From Pantoea sp. Cy-639 (lineage in GTDB: Bacteria; Pseudomonadota; Gammaproteobacteria; Pseudomonadales; Pseudomonadaceae), in the NCBI RefSeq assembly GCF_011752525.1, contig NZ_VWXI01000004.1, forward strand, positions 1 to 64,000: a stretch of 64,000 nucleotides of DNA, written 5' to 3'. A model generated the notes under the pieces. The model ran no database searches and had not been told where the DNA came from. It was given only the letters and a program-made list of their open reading frames with translations. Position numbers and translations under genes: made by a program. The first letter of the stretch is position 1, and every line of letters starts with the position of its first letter. Of this stretch, positions 49,396 through 59,157 are shown piece after piece.

Positions 49396-52300
49396 GCAGG
49401 GCGCGCAGGGCTGCCGGCTTGACCGGCTTGGCCAGGTAGTCCAGGCCGGCGGCGTGGACCATGGCGATGGTTTCGTTGCGCCCGTCGGCGCTGATCACCA
49501 CGCCCGGCACCGGCTCGCCCAGGCGCGCGCGTAGCCAGCCCATCAAGCCGGTGCCGGTCTCGCCATCGTCCAGGTGGTAGTCCACCAGCGCCAGGTGCGG
49601 GCGCAGCCCCTTGTCCAGCAGCGTCTCGCATTCGGCTTGGTTGCGCGCGGTCCACACCTGGCAGCCCCAGCGGCTGAGCAGGCTGTTCATGCCGATAAGG
49701 ATGCTGTCCTCGTTGTCGATGCACAGCACCTGCAGCCCGGCCAAAGGCTGCCCGGCCTGTTCCACCGGTGCCGGTGCCGCCGGTGCCGGGCTGTGGGCAA
49801 TGGGCACGCTGACGCGGAACACGCTGCCCTTGCCTGGCCATGAGCGCACCTCCAGTGGATGCCCGAGCACCCGGCACAGGCCGTCGGCGATCGCCAGGCC
49901 CAGGCCCAGGCCTTTCTCGGCGCGGGTCTGGTGGCTGTCCAGGCGCTTGAACTCCTGGAAGATCACCTGCAGCTTGTCGTCGGCAATCCCCGGGCCGCGG
50001 TCCCACACTTCCAGCCACAGGCGTTCGCCCTGGCGGCGTACGCCGAGCAGCAGCGGGCTCTTGCCGTAGCGCAGGGCATTGGTGAGGAAGTTCTGCAGCA
50101 CCCGGCGCAGCAGCTTCATGTCGCTGTCGACGCGCAGGCGGCTGCCGCGCAGGCGGAACTCCAGGCCCTTCTCGGCAGCCAGCACCTTGAACTCGGCGCC
50201 GAGGGTGTCGAACAGTTCGTTGAGGGCGAACGGCTTGATATCGGGGGTGACCCTGCCGTTCTCCAGGCGCGAGATGTCCAGCAGGTCGCTGATCAGTTCT
50301 TCGGCCGAGCGCAGCGAGCTGTCCATGTGCTGGACCAGTTGGCGGGCCTCGTCGTTCATGCCTTCAGCCTGCTGCGACAGGGCGGCGGAGAACAGCCGCG
50401 CGGCGTTCAGTGGCTGCATCAGGTCATGGCTGACGGCGGCGAGGAAGCGAGTCTTGGACTTGCTCACCGCTTCGGCGCGGCTCTTGGCCTCGGTCAGCGC
50501 CTGGTTGAGCTGCGACAGCTCGTGGGTACGCTCGGCTACCCGCTGCTCCAGCCCTTCGTTGGCGTCGCGCAGGGCTTGTTCGGCCTCGCGGAACGGGGTG
50601 ATGTCGGTGAAGCTCATGACGAAACCGCCACCGGGCATCGGGTTGCCGATCAGTTCGATCACCCGGCCATTGGGGAACAACCGTTCGGAGGAGTGGGCCC
50701 GGCCTTGGCGCATCCAGTGCAGGCGCCGTGCCACATGCACCTGGGCCTCGCCCGGGCCGCACAGGCCGCGCTCGGCGTTGTAGCGGATGATGTCGGCGAT
50801 CGGCCGGCCGACGCTGATCAGCCCGTCGGGGTAGTTGAACAGCTCCAGGTAGCGGCGGTTCCAGGCCACCAGGTGCAGGTTCTGGTCGACCACGCTGATG
50901 CCCTGGTTGATGTTCTCGATGGCGCCTTGCAGCAAGGCGCGGTTGAACTGCAGCACCTCGCTGGCCTCGTCGGCGATGCGCACCACGTCCTCGAGCTGCA
51001 TCTCGCGGCCTTCGATGGCGGCCTTGACCACGGCACGGGTCGAGGAGGTGCCTAGTACGCCGGCCAGCAGGCGCTCGGTGTGTTCGATCCAGTCGCCGTC
51101 GGCGTTCTGGTTGGGGTTGAAGCCCTTGCCCTGGCGGTAGGCGAAGCGGATGAAACTCTGCCGCGCACGCTCCTCGCCGACGAATCGCGCGGCGAGCTTG
51201 AGCAGGTCGTCGATCTGCACCGCCAGCAACGGCTTGCTGGAGGGGCGGGCGCTGGTCTGCTGGCCGATGAAGCGACCGGCCTGCCAGTGTTCGGAAACCC
51301 GTGTCCGCGAGAGGATCGAGACCCAGGCGAACAGGGTGAAGTTGCCCGCCAGCGACAGCACCACCCCCTGGGTGAGCGGGGTGATCGGCAGGTTCAGCGG
51401 GTTGCCGTGCAGCCAGGCCAGGCCGGGGAACAATGACAGCGACCAGCCCAGGCTGTGGGCGGTGATCGGCAGCACCAGGGTGTAGAACCACAGGAAGATC
51501 CCGGCGGCGAGGCCGGCGAACACGCCGCGGCGGTTGGCCTGCTTCCAGTACAGCGCGCCGAGCATTGCCGGGGTCAGCTGGGTGACCGCGGCAAAGGCGA
51601 TCTGGCCGATGGTCGCCAGGCTGGCGGTGGATCCGAGCAGGCGGTAACTGACATAGGCCAGCAGGAGGATGACCACGATGGTCACCCGGCGTACCGACAG
51701 CATCCAGTGGCGGAACGCCTCGAACGGCCGCTCGGCGTTGTTGCGCCGCAGCAGCCAGGGCAGCAGCATGTCGTTGGAGACCATGGTCGACAGCGCCACG
51801 GCCTCGACGATGACCATGCCGGTGGCCGCCGAGGCGCCGCCGATGAAGGCCAGCAGGGCCAGGCTCGGGTGCGCCTCGGCCAGCGGCAGGCTGATGACGA
51901 AGGAGTCGGAAATCACCGTGCCTGGCAGCAGCATCTGCCCGGCCAGGGCGATCGGCACCACGAACAGCGCGGCCAGCGCCAGGTACAGTGGGAACACCCA
52001 GCGCGCCAGGCGCATGTCCTGGGGCTCGATGTTCTCCACCACGGTGACGTGGAACTGCCGTGGCAGGCAGATGATCGCCATCATCGCCACGGCGGTCTGC
52101 ACCACCATCGACGGCCAGTTGACGGTCTCCTGCCAGTAGCTGTCCAGTTGCACCGACTGGCGAGCCTGGGTGAACAGGTCGTCGAAGCCGTCATACAGGT
52201 TGAATACCACGAAGGCGCCGACGGCGAGGAACGCCAGCAGCTTGACCAGCGACTCGAAGGCAATCGCCAGGACCATGCCGCGGTGGTGCTCGGTGACGTC

Positions 52301-52843
52301 CAGGCTGCGAGTGCCGAAGACGATGGCGAACAGTGCCAGCACCAGCGAGATCACCAGCGCGGTGTCCTGTACCCGGCTGCCGGTGGCGTCGGCGCTGGCG
52401 CCGATCAGCAGGTTGACGCCGAGCACGATGCCCTTGAGCTGCAGGGCGATGTAAGGCAGCACGCCGACCAGGCAGATCAGCGCCACCACCACGGCGAGGG
52501 ACTGCGACTTGCCGTAGCGGGCGGCGATGAAGTCGGCGATGGAGGTGATGTTCTGCTGCTTGCTGATCAGCACCATCTTCTGCACCACCCAGGGCGCGAA
52601 GATCAGCAGCAGCATCGGCCCGAGGTAGATGGGCAGGAACGCCCACAATTGTTCGGCGGCCTGGCCGACCGCGCCGAAGAAGGTCCAGCTGGTGCAGTAC
52701 ACTGCCAGCGACAGGCTGTACACCCATGCACGCAGACGCGGCGGCAACGGCGTGCTGCGGCGGTCGCCGTAGAAGGCGATGGCGAACATGATGGCCATAT
52801 AGGCCAGGGCGACCACGGCGATCAGCCCGCTGGACAACGACAT
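49367..52843 (-). CDS. Sodium:solute symporter-histidine kinase-receiver fusion
   Basis: A 1158-residue CbrA-like protein. Residues 1-about 510 form an SLC5-type transporter domain of about 13 helices (YCTSWTFFGAVG is a family mark). A linker, a PAS domain (about 635-750), a coiled coil, HisKA with H806 (AAVSHDLMQPL), an ATPase domain (DRGPGI, GLGLGLAIA) and a C-terminal receiver with D1088 (LVDYHLDDG) follow. It may sense the flux of a transported nutrient. Unlike CbrA it has no neighbouring NtrC-type regulator gene, so its output partner is elsewhere. GGAG precedes the ATG. Confidence 0.92.
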   Translation of the reverse strand: MSLSSGLIAVVALAYMAIMFAIAFYGDRRSTPLPPRLRAWVYSLSLAVYCTSWTFFGAVGQAAEQLWAFLPIYLGPMLLLIFAPWVVQKMVLISKQQNITSIADFIAARYGKSQSLAVVVALICLVGVLPYIALQLKGIVLGVNLLIGASADATGSRVQDTALVISLVLALFAIVFGTRSLDVTEHHRGMVLAIAFESLVKLLAFLAVGAFVVFNLYDGFDDLFTQARQSVQLDSYWQETVNWPSMVVQTAVAMMAIICLPRQFHVTVVENIEPQDMRLARWVFPLYLALAALFVVPIALAGQMLLPGTVISDSFVISLPLAEAHPSLALLAFIGGASAATGMVIVEAVALSTMVSNDMLLPWLLRRNNAERPFEAFRHWMLSVRRVTIVVILLLAYVSYRLLGSTASLATIGQIAFAAVTQLTPAMLGALYWKQANRRGVFAGLAAGIFLWFYTLVLPITAHSLGWSLSLFPGLAWLHGNPLNLPITPLTQGVVLSLAGNFTLFAWVSILSRTRVSEHWQAGRFIGQQTSARPSSKPLLAVQIDDLLKLAARFVGEERARQSFIRFAYRQGKGFNPNQNADGDWIEHTERLLAGVLGTSSTRAVVKAAIEGREMQLEDVVRIADEASEVLQFNRALLQGAIENINQGISVVDQNLHLVAWNRRYLELFNYPDGLISVGRPIADIIRYNAERGLCGPGEAQVHVARRLHWMRQGRAHSSERLFPNGRVIELIGNPMPGGGFVMSFTDITPFREAEQALRDANEGLEQRVAERTHELSQLNQALTEAKSRAEAVSKSKTRFLAAVSHDLMQPLNAARLFSAALSQQAEGMNDEARQLVQHMDSSLRSAEELISDLLDISRLENGRVTPDIKPFALNELFDTLGAEFKVLAAEKGLEFRLRGSRLRVDSDMKLLRRVLQNFLTNALRYGKSPLLLGVRRQGERLWLEVWDRGPGIADDKLQVIFQEFKRLDSHQTRAEKGLGLGLAIADGLCRVLGHPLEVRSWPGKGSVFRVSVPIAHSPAPAAPAPVEQAGQPLAGLQVLCIDNEDSILIGMNSLLSRWGCQVWTARNQAECETLLDKGLRPHLALVDYHLDDGETGTGLMGWLRARLGEPVPGVVISADGRNETIAMVHAAGLDYLAKPVKPAALRALLNRHLSLVQ

Positions 52844-53008
52844 GCAAACTCCGGAGCAAGAAAAGTAACGCGGTCACGATCAGTCAGTCTGGCACGCGAG
52901 GCCCGCTTCGTCAGCGCCGACCATGGTCGCAGTGGCAGGACGTCGCAGGGGCCGCGCGCCTTGGCGCGAGCATGGCGTTGGCGTGGGGGCGGGCTGGACC
53001 GGTACTGC

Positions 53009-54199
53009 CTATGACTGCCGCGCCCCGCGGGTACCCAACCCATAGAACACTGCCGCCAGTATCACCGACCCGATCAACAGATAGAACACCGCCACCGGCA
53101 CAATGTGCTCCAGCGCCAGGCCCACCAGGATCGGCCCCAGCCCCGCGCCGAGGTTGGAAAGGTTCTGCGCCCCGTAATAGACCCCGCGCAGATGCTCCGG
53201 CGCAATCAGGTCGATGAACATGAATTCTGCTGGAATCACGATGATCTCACCCAGGGTGAACACCAGCATGGCCAGGCACCAGGCCGGTGCCGACGCGGCC
53301 ATCGAGAACCCCAGCAGTCCGGCGATGAACAGGAGCATGCCGGCCATCAGCCAGGGCATCAGCTGCTGGCGGTCGATACGCCGGCCGATCAGGTACTGCA
53401 GGCCGATCACCGTCAGGGCGTTGCTGGTCACCAGGTAGCTGGCCAGGCGCGCTACCTCGGCGGGATCCTGCAGGGTCACCACCAGGTATTGCGACAGGTA
53501 CGCGGTGAATTGCCCGAACACCACGGCGCTGAGTGCCCCGCCCAGGGTGAAGCAGACCAGCCGCCGGTCGCGCAACAGGCTCAGGACGACCTGGGCGAAG
53601 CCCACCGCCGGCCCGCCTTCGCGCTGACTCCTCAGGTCGCGTTCGCCCAGGCGGTAGTAGACCAGGCCGAGGCCGAGGCCGATCAGCGCCGAGACCAGGA
53701 ACGGCAGGTGGTCGTCGGTTTCGATCAGCAGCACGCCGAGCATCGGTCCGACGGCCCAGGCAATGTTGTTGAAGGTGTACTTGATGGCGAACACTTCGCC
53801 GCGCCGGTCTTCGGGCAGCAAGGCGCAGAACCCAGCCTTGGCGGCGATGTCGACCACGGTCTGGGCCAGGTAGGCCAGCACCAGGAACGCGAAGAACGGC
53901 ACGGCCGAGGTACTGGCGACGATGCCGACGAAGGCCAGGGCGAATATCACCGAGCTGGCGACGATCAGCGTATGGCTGCGCAAGGTGTCGACCAGGTGCC
54001 CGCCATAGAGGCTGAGCAGCGAAGCCAGGAACATGGCGCCACCGACCAGCAGGCCGGTTTCGCCGATCGACAGGGCCATGTGCGTGGACAGGTACACCAC
54101 CAGGTAGGGCAGGGTGATCGCCCGGGCCGTGGTCAGGGTGAAGGTGGTGAACAACAGCAGGCGTACCGCGGCGGGGTAGCCTTTCAGGGCGCGGAGCAT
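53009..54199 (-). CDS. MFS transporter, MdtH-like
   Basis: A 396-residue major facilitator with twelve hydrophobic segments. The conserved loop 2-3 motif appears as GGHLVDTLRSHTLIV, and PEDRRGEVFAIKYTFNNIAWAVGP is similar to drug-efflux members such as MdtH. AAGGA precedes the ATG. It is divergent from the TDT transporter, with an AT-rich 160-base region between. Substrate unknown. Confidence 0.88.
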   Translation of the reverse strand: MLRALKGYPAAVRLLLFTTFTLTTARAITLPYLVVYLSTHMALSIGETGLLVGGAMFLASLLSLYGGHLVDTLRSHTLIVASSVIFALAFVGIVASTSAVPFFAFLVLAYLAQTVVDIAAKAGFCALLPEDRRGEVFAIKYTFNNIAWAVGPMLGVLLIETDDHLPFLVSALIGLGLGLVYYRLGERDLRSQREGGPAVGFAQVVLSLLRDRRLVCFTLGGALSAVVFGQFTAYLSQYLVVTLQDPAEVARLASYLVTSNALTVIGLQYLIGRRIDRQQLMPWLMAGMLLFIAGLLGFSMAASAPAWCLAMLVFTLGEIIVIPAEFMFIDLIAPEHLRGVYYGAQNLSNLGAGLGPILVGLALEHIVPVAVFYLLIGSVILAAVFYGLGTRGARQS

Positions 54200-54359
54200 C
54201 GACGGTTCCTTGTCGTTGTTTGCGCTGAAGCATATGCCAGGCGCTGGGCTTGGCGCTATATCTTTAAAATCGATAACAGATAGAGAAATTACCCGTTATA
54301 TAGATATTCTTTGCGGACATAAGATATCTCTACCTTACACAAGGCCAGGAGACTTCCTC

Positions 54360-55499
54360 ATGCCATGCACCCAGACCCGTACGCCATCCTGGCGTCCGCT
54401 CAGCCAGTTGGCCCATCCCCGTGAAGTGATTCGCCAGTTCACCCCCAACTGGTTCGCCGCGACCATGGGCACCGGGGTGCTGGCCCTGGCCTTTCATCAG
54501 GTCCAGGTGCCTGGGCTGGATGTCGTGGCCGAAGGCCTGTGGTGGCTGACGATTGGCCTGTTCACCCTGTTCAGCGTCCTTTATGGCGCGCGTTGGCTGA
54601 TGTTCTTCGACGAAGCACGGCGGATCTTCGCCCATTCCACGGTTTCGATGTTCTTCGGCACCATCCCCATGGGCCTGGCTACCATCCTCAACGGCGCCCT
54701 GGTGTTCGGCCTGGCGCGCTGGGGCGAAGCGGTGGTGCCCTGGGTCGAGACACTTTGGTGGCTGGACGTGGGCCTGGCGTTGCTGTGTGGCGTGGCTATC
54801 CCGTACCTGATGTTCACTCGCCAGGAGCACAGCATCGACCAGATGACCGCTGTCTGGCTGCTGCCGGTGGTGGCGGCCGAAGTCGCCGCCGCCAGTGGCG
54901 GCCTGCTGGCGCCGCACTTGGTGGACGCGCACCGGCAGTTCCAGGTGCTGGTCACCAGCTACGTGATGTGGGCGGTGTCGCTGCCGGTGGCGTTCAGCAT
55001 CCTCACCATCCTCATGCTGCGCATGGCCTTGCACAAGTTGCCTCCGGCCAATATGGCGGCCTCCAGCTGGCTGGCGCTGGGGCCGATCGGTACCGGGGCG
55101 CTGGGCATGCTGGTGCTGGGTGGCGATGCACCGGCAGTGTTCGCCGCCAATGGCTTGGGCGGGCTGGGCGAGGTAGCCAAGGGGCTGGGGCTGGTGGCCG
55201 GGATTGTGCTGTGGGGGGCGGGGTTGTGGTGGTTGCTGACAGCCGTACTGATCACCCTGCGCTACATGCGCCAGGGCATGCCGTTCAACCTGGGCTGGTG
55301 GGGCTTCACGTTCCCGCTGGGAGTGTACTGCCTGGCGACCCTGAAGCTGGCATCCTGGCTGGAACTCGGTTTCTTCAGTGTGTTCGGCCAGGTGCTGGTG
55401 GTGGCGTTGGCGCTGCTCTGGGCACTGGTGGCCAGCCGTACCCTGCGCGGCGCCTGGCGCGGCGAGCTGTTCGTCTCGCCTTGCATTGCCCAGCGCTGA
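54360..55499 (+). CDS. TDT/SLAC1 family transporter (TehA/Ssu1-like)
   Basis: A 379-residue membrane protein with ten hydrophobic helices of the tellurite-resistance/dicarboxylate transporter family. FTPNWFAATMGTGVLALAFH at residues 27-46 is the family signature. Relatives export sulfite or malate or act as anion channels. An AGGAGA lies upstream of the ATG. The upstream 100 bases are AT-rich with a palindromic AGATATCT and a nearby AGATATTC, a possible operator. Confidence 0.85.
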   Translation: MPCTQTRTPSWRPLSQLAHPREVIRQFTPNWFAATMGTGVLALAFHQVQVPGLDVVAEGLWWLTIGLFTLFSVLYGARWLMFFDEARRIFAHSTVSMFFGTIPMGLATILNGALVFGLARWGEAVVPWVETLWWLDVGLALLCGVAIPYLMFTRQEHSIDQMTAVWLLPVVAAEVAAASGGLLAPHLVDAHRQFQVLVTSYVMWAVSLPVAFSILTILMLRMALHKLPPANMAASSWLALGPIGTGALGMLVLGGDAPAVFAANGLGGLGEVAKGLGLVAGIVLWGAGLWWLLTAVLITLRYMRQGMPFNLGWWGFTFPLGVYCLATLKLASWLELGFFSVFGQVLVVALALLWALVASRTLRGAWRGELFVSPCIAQR

Positions 55500-55522
55500 T
55501 GATTGCCTGACATCTCTGGGGC

Positions 55523-55555
55523 ATGGGATCGTGGGAGCGGGGCTTGTGAGGGCAA
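55523..55555. repeat. Degenerate REP-like sequence
   Basis: The stretch gtgggagcggggcttgtgag continuing to gggcaagccc resembles the standard Pseudomonas REP with a few changes. It lies between the TDT gene and the MFS-acyltransferase gene. Confidence 0.5.
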
Positions 55556-55710
55556 GCCCACTCCCTCGTAGGTCATTTCCCGTAAGGCTTGCTTCCGCGG
55601 TCTGCTCCCGCGTCCTATAAAGGTTGTGCCCGCGAGCATTCCCGTGCAGATTTGTGGCCTTGCGCGCTGTACGTGCCTCCAATGACAAAGCCCAATCAGG
55701 TACAAGGACG

Positions 55711-57585
55711 ATGAGTCACCCCTCGCAATTCACCCTGCTCGGCAAGCGGCGCTTCTTGCCGTTCTTCATCACCCAGTCGCTGGGCGCCTTCAACGACAAC
55801 CTGTTCAAGCAGTCGTTGATCCTGGCGATCCTCTACAAGTTGAGCCTGGAGGGCGACCGCTCGATCTGGGTCAATCTTTGCGCCTTGCTGTTCATCCTGC
55901 CGTTCTTCCTGTTCTCGGCGCTGGCCGGGCAGTTCGGCGAGAAGTTCGCCAAGGATCGATTGATCCGCGTCATCAAGCTGGCCGAGATTGCCATCATGGC
56001 CATCGGCGCCACTGGTTTCGTTACCCACCACCTCGAACTGATGCTGCTGGCGCTGTTCGCCATGGGTACTCACTCGGCGCTGTTCGGTCCGGTGAAGTAC
56101 TCGATCCTGCCCCAGGCCCTGCGCGAGGAAGAGTTGGTCGGCGGCAACGGCTTGGTGGAAATGGGCACCTTCCTGGCGATTCTCGCCGGCACCATCGGCG
56201 CCGGGGTGCTGATGTCGTCGTCCAGCTATGCCACGCTGGCCGCGGCTGGGGTGGTCGGCACCGCGCTGCTCGGCTATTTCGCCAGCCGTTGGATCCCGCG
56301 GGCCGCCGCGGCCGCGCCGGACATGAAGCTGGACTGGAACATCTTCAAGCAATCCTGGGCGACCTTGCGCCTGGGGCTGGGGCAGACGCCCGCGGTGTCG
56401 CGCTCGATCGTCGGCAACTCGTGGTTCTGGTTCGTCGGCGCCATCTACCTCACGCAGATCCCGGCCTACGCCAAGGACTGGCTGCACGGCGACGAAACCG
56501 TGGTGACCCTGGTGCTGACCCTGTTCTCGGTTGGTATCGCCGTGGGTTCGCTGCTCTGCGAGCGTCTCAGTGGGCGCAAGGTGGAGATCGGCCTGGTGCC
56601 GTTCGGCTCGTTCGGCCTGACCCTGTTCGGCCTGCTCTGGTGGTGGCATTCGGGTGACGTACCGGCTGGCGTAGCCCCGCATGACTGGCTGGCCCTGCTG
56701 GGCATGAGCCAGGCCTGGTGGATCATGGCCTCGATCATCGGCCTCGGGGTGTTCGGCGGCTTCTACATCGTGCCGCTGTATGCCCTGATCCAGGCACGCA
56801 CCGCCGAGGGCGAGCGGGCTCGGGTGATCGCTGCCAACAACATCCTCAATGCGCTGTTCATGGTGGTGTCGGCGCTGATCACCATCGTCCTGCTGAGCGT
56901 GGTCAAGCTGAGCATCCCAGAGCTGTTCCTGGTGGTGTCGTTGCTCAATATCGCGGTCAACGCCTACATCTTCCGGATCGTTCCGGAGTTCACCATGCGC
57001 TTCCTGATCTGGCTGCTCAGCCACTCGATGTATCGGGTCGAGCACCGCGAGCTGCAGCGTATCCCTGACGAAGGCGCGGCGCTGCTGGTGTGCAACCATG
57101 TGTCGTTCGTCGATGCGCTGCTGCTCGGTGGCGCCATCCGCCGGCCGATCCGCTTCGTCATGTATTACAAGATCTACAACCTGCCGGTACTCAACTTCGT
57201 GTTCCGCACCGCCGGGGCCATTCCCATCGCTGGGCGTGGCGAGGACGAGGCCACCTACGAGCGAGCCTTCGCGCGCATTGCCCAGTACCTGGCCGATGGC
57301 GAGCTGGTGTGCATCTTCCCCGAGGGCAAGCTGAGTTCGGATGGCGAGATCGATGTGTTCAAGGGGGGCGTCAGCCGCATCCTGGAGGAAACGCCGGTGC
57401 CGGTGATTCCGCTGGCGTTGCAGGGGTTGTGGGGCAGCTTCTTCAGTCGCGATCCGAACAAGGGCTTTTTCAAGCGCCTGTGGTCGCGGGTGACCATCGT
57501 GGCTGGCACCGCCATCCCGGCGGAGGCGGCGCAGCCTGAAGCGCTGCGCGAACAGGTAAGCCTGCTGCGCGGCGCGATGCGTTGA
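55711..57585 (+). CDS. MFS transporter-acyltransferase fusion (LplT-Aas-like)
   Basis: A 624-residue fusion. Residues 1-about 420 are a major facilitator similar to lysophospholipid transporter LplT (FFITQSLGAFNDNLFKQ, then twelve helices). Residues about 430-624 are a PlsC-type acyltransferase with the catalytic NHVSFVD and FPEGKLS motifs. The pair would bring lysophospholipids across the inner membrane and re-acylate them. The acyl-ACP synthetase part found in some relatives is absent. AAGGA lies before the ATG. Confidence 0.9.
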   Translation: MSHPSQFTLLGKRRFLPFFITQSLGAFNDNLFKQSLILAILYKLSLEGDRSIWVNLCALLFILPFFLFSALAGQFGEKFAKDRLIRVIKLAEIAIMAIGATGFVTHHLELMLLALFAMGTHSALFGPVKYSILPQALREEELVGGNGLVEMGTFLAILAGTIGAGVLMSSSSYATLAAAGVVGTALLGYFASRWIPRAAAAAPDMKLDWNIFKQSWATLRLGLGQTPAVSRSIVGNSWFWFVGAIYLTQIPAYAKDWLHGDETVVTLVLTLFSVGIAVGSLLCERLSGRKVEIGLVPFGSFGLTLFGLLWWWHSGDVPAGVAPHDWLALLGMSQAWWIMASIIGLGVFGGFYIVPLYALIQARTAEGERARVIAANNILNALFMVVSALITIVLLSVVKLSIPELFLVVSLLNIAVNAYIFRIVPEFTMRFLIWLLSHSMYRVEHRELQRIPDEGAALLVCNHVSFVDALLLGGAIRRPIRFVMYYKIYNLPVLNFVFRTAGAIPIAGRGEDEATYERAFARIAQYLADGELVCIFPEGKLSSDGEIDVFKGGVSRILEETPVPVIPLALQGLWGSFFSRDPNKGFFKRLWSRVTIVAGTAIPAEAAQPEALREQVSLLRGAMR

Positions 57586-57603
57586 GACGGTAGGGGGTGA
57601 AGG

Positions 57604-57921
57604 TCAGCTGGCGCTGACCTTCAGGCCGACCAGGCCGCAGATGATCAGCGCAACGCTGACCAGGCGCACCAAGGCCATCGATTCGCCGAACAGGATGATC
57701 CCGGCGATTACCGTGCCGACCGCGCCGACCCCGGTCCAGATGGCATAGGCGGTACCCAGCGGCAGTTCTTTCATGGCCAGGCCCAGCAGGCCGAGGCTGA
57801 TGACCATGGCGCCGACGGTGAGCACGGTAGGCAAAGGGCGGGTGAAGCCGTCGGTGTACTTGAGGCCGATAGCCCAGCCGACCTCGAACAGGCCGGCGAA
57901 GAACAGGATGATCCAGGACAT
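57604..57921 (-). CDS. sugE: SMR family guanidinium exporter, SugE/Gdx type
   Basis: A 105-residue small multidrug-resistance protein with four helices. The essential glutamate is E13 in [19 protein letters not shown], and the sequence WTGVGAVGT plus the [10 protein letters not shown] loop fit the SugE/Gdx branch, which exports guanidinium. The guanidine-II riboswitch just upstream strongly supports this assignment. GGAG lies nine bases before the ATG, at the end of the riboswitch. Confidence 0.92.
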   Translation of the reverse strand: MSWIILFFAGLFEVGWAIGLKYTDGFTRPLPTVLTVGAMVISLGLLGLAMKELPLGTAYAIWTGVGAVGTVIAGIILFGESMALVRLVSVALIICGLVGLKVSAS

Positions 57922-57946
57922 GGTGAGTCTCCATCGTATGAATGAT

Positions 57947-57995
57947 GGGGCCGTCCCCGGAGTGGTCACGCGCTGCGTCGTGAGGTCGTCCTCAC
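57947..57995 (-). promoter_or_regulatory. Guanidine-II riboswitch (mini-ykkC)
   Basis: Read on the minus strand, two hairpins carry the diagnostic ACGR loops: GTGAGG-ACGA-CCTCAC (57995-57980) and GGGG-ACGG-CCCC (57958-57947), separated by about 20 bases. The ribosome site of sugE follows the second hairpin within 20 bases, as in known examples where ligand binding frees translation. Confidence 0.88.
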
Positions 57996-58000
57996 AGTGC

Positions 58001-58012
58001 GCACTATAGTGC
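58001..58012 (-). promoter_or_regulatory. Palindromic promoter region of sugE
   Basis: The perfect 12-bp palindrome gcactatagtgc contains a TATAGT that can serve as -10 box a few bases before the riboswitch. It could also be an operator. I see no clear -35 box. Confidence 0.45.
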
Positions 58013-58078
58013 ACATTTTTCAGCGGGCCGGCAAGTGCTGCCCTCTGTGGGCGCCGGGAAGGCTGGCGCCTGTGCAGG

Positions 58079-59038
58079 TCATGGCGCTGGCGTGTGTTGT
58101 TCGGCGCCGGCGGGTTCTTCCATACGCCTGAACCAGGTCGACAGCAGTGCCCCCGAGATGTTGTGCCACACGCTGAACAACGCACTGGGCACCGCCGCCA
58201 GTGGCGAGAAATGCGCCGCCGCCAGGGCCGCGCCGAGCCCCGAGTTCTGCATGCCGACCTCCAGCGCCAGCGACTTGCGCTGGGCCAGCGGCAATTTGCA
58301 CAGCTTGCCGGTCAGGTAACCGAGCAGGAAGCCGAAACTGTTGTGCAGGATCACCACCGCCATGATCAGCAGGCCTGACTCGGCGATCTTCGCCTGGCTG
58401 GCCGCGACCACCGCGCAGACGATCATCACGATGCTCACCACCGACACCAGCGGCAGTACCTGCACCGCCAGCTGTACCCGTGCACCGAGCAGACGCTGGG
58501 CCAGCACGCCGAGCACGATCGGCAGCATCACCAGTTGCAGGATCGACCAGAACATGTCCAAGAACGAGACCGGCAGCCAGGCCGAGGCCAGGAACCAGAT
58601 CAACGTCGGGGTCAGCAGCGGGGCGAGCAAGGTGGTCACCGCGGCGATTGCCACCGCCAGCGCCAGGTCTCCGCGAGACAGCCAGACCATCACGTTGGAC
58701 GCCGTGCCGCTCGGGCAGCAGCCGACCAGGATCACACCGACGGCGATCTCGGGCGGCAGTTGGAACAGTTGGCACAGCAGCCATGCCATGCCCGGCATGA
58801 TCACGAAGTGCGCCACTACCCCCAGCGCCACCCGCCAGGGTTGACGAGCGAGAGCGGCGAAATCGTCGAGCTTGAGGGTCAGGCCCATGCCGAACATCAC
58901 CAGCCCCAGCAGCGGCACGATGGCCACTTTCAGGGCGATGAACCATTGCGGCATGAGAAAGGCCAGGCAGGCGAACAGCAGTACCCACAGGGCGAAGGTA
59001 TTGCCGACGAAGCGGCTGAGGGCGGCGAGGGCGCGCAT
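58079..59038 (-). CDS. Bile acid:sodium symporter family transporter
   Basis: A 319-residue polytopic protein of the BASS family (about nine to ten helices). Conserved parts are [27 protein letters not shown] and [14 protein letters not shown], which form the sodium and substrate crossing motifs. Substrates in bacteria include organic acids; this one is unknown. AAGGA precedes the ATG. It lies upstream of sugE on the same strand, but the sugE riboswitch and promoter lie between, so they are probably separate units. Confidence 0.88.
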   Translation of the reverse strand: MRALAALSRFVGNTFALWVLLFACLAFLMPQWFIALKVAIVPLLGLVMFGMGLTLKLDDFAALARQPWRVALGVVAHFVIMPGMAWLLCQLFQLPPEIAVGVILVGCCPSGTASNVMVWLSRGDLALAVAIAAVTTLLAPLLTPTLIWFLASAWLPVSFLDMFWSILQLVMLPIVLGVLAQRLLGARVQLAVQVLPLVSVVSIVMIVCAVVAASQAKIAESGLLIMAVVILHNSFGFLLGYLTGKLCKLPLAQRKSLALEVGMQNSGLGAALAAAHFSPLAAVPSALFSVWHNISGALLSTWFRRMEEPAGAEQHTPAP

Positions 59039-59068
59039 GGGGGCAGGTCCTTGTTCTATTTATGGTGA

Positions 59069-59142
59069 CCCGTAGGCGCCAGCGTCAGACGTCGCAGCGT
59101 CTGGGGAGGGCCAGTATTCGCCGGCAAGGCCGGCGCCTACAG
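59069..59142. repeat. REP-type inverted repeat
   Basis: The arms gtaggcgcc (about 59071) and ggcgcctac (ending about 59141) enclose a CGCCGGCAAGGCCGGCG core hairpin of REP type. It fills the gap between rdgC and the BASS gene. Confidence 0.65.
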
Positions 59143-59157
59143 TGAGCGCGGCTGCGA

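Noticed and set aside
51455..53014. A 519-codon open frame opposite the symporter-kinase gene
   Set aside because: Histidine-, glutamine- and aspartate-rich nonsense sequence lying antisense to a well supported gene.
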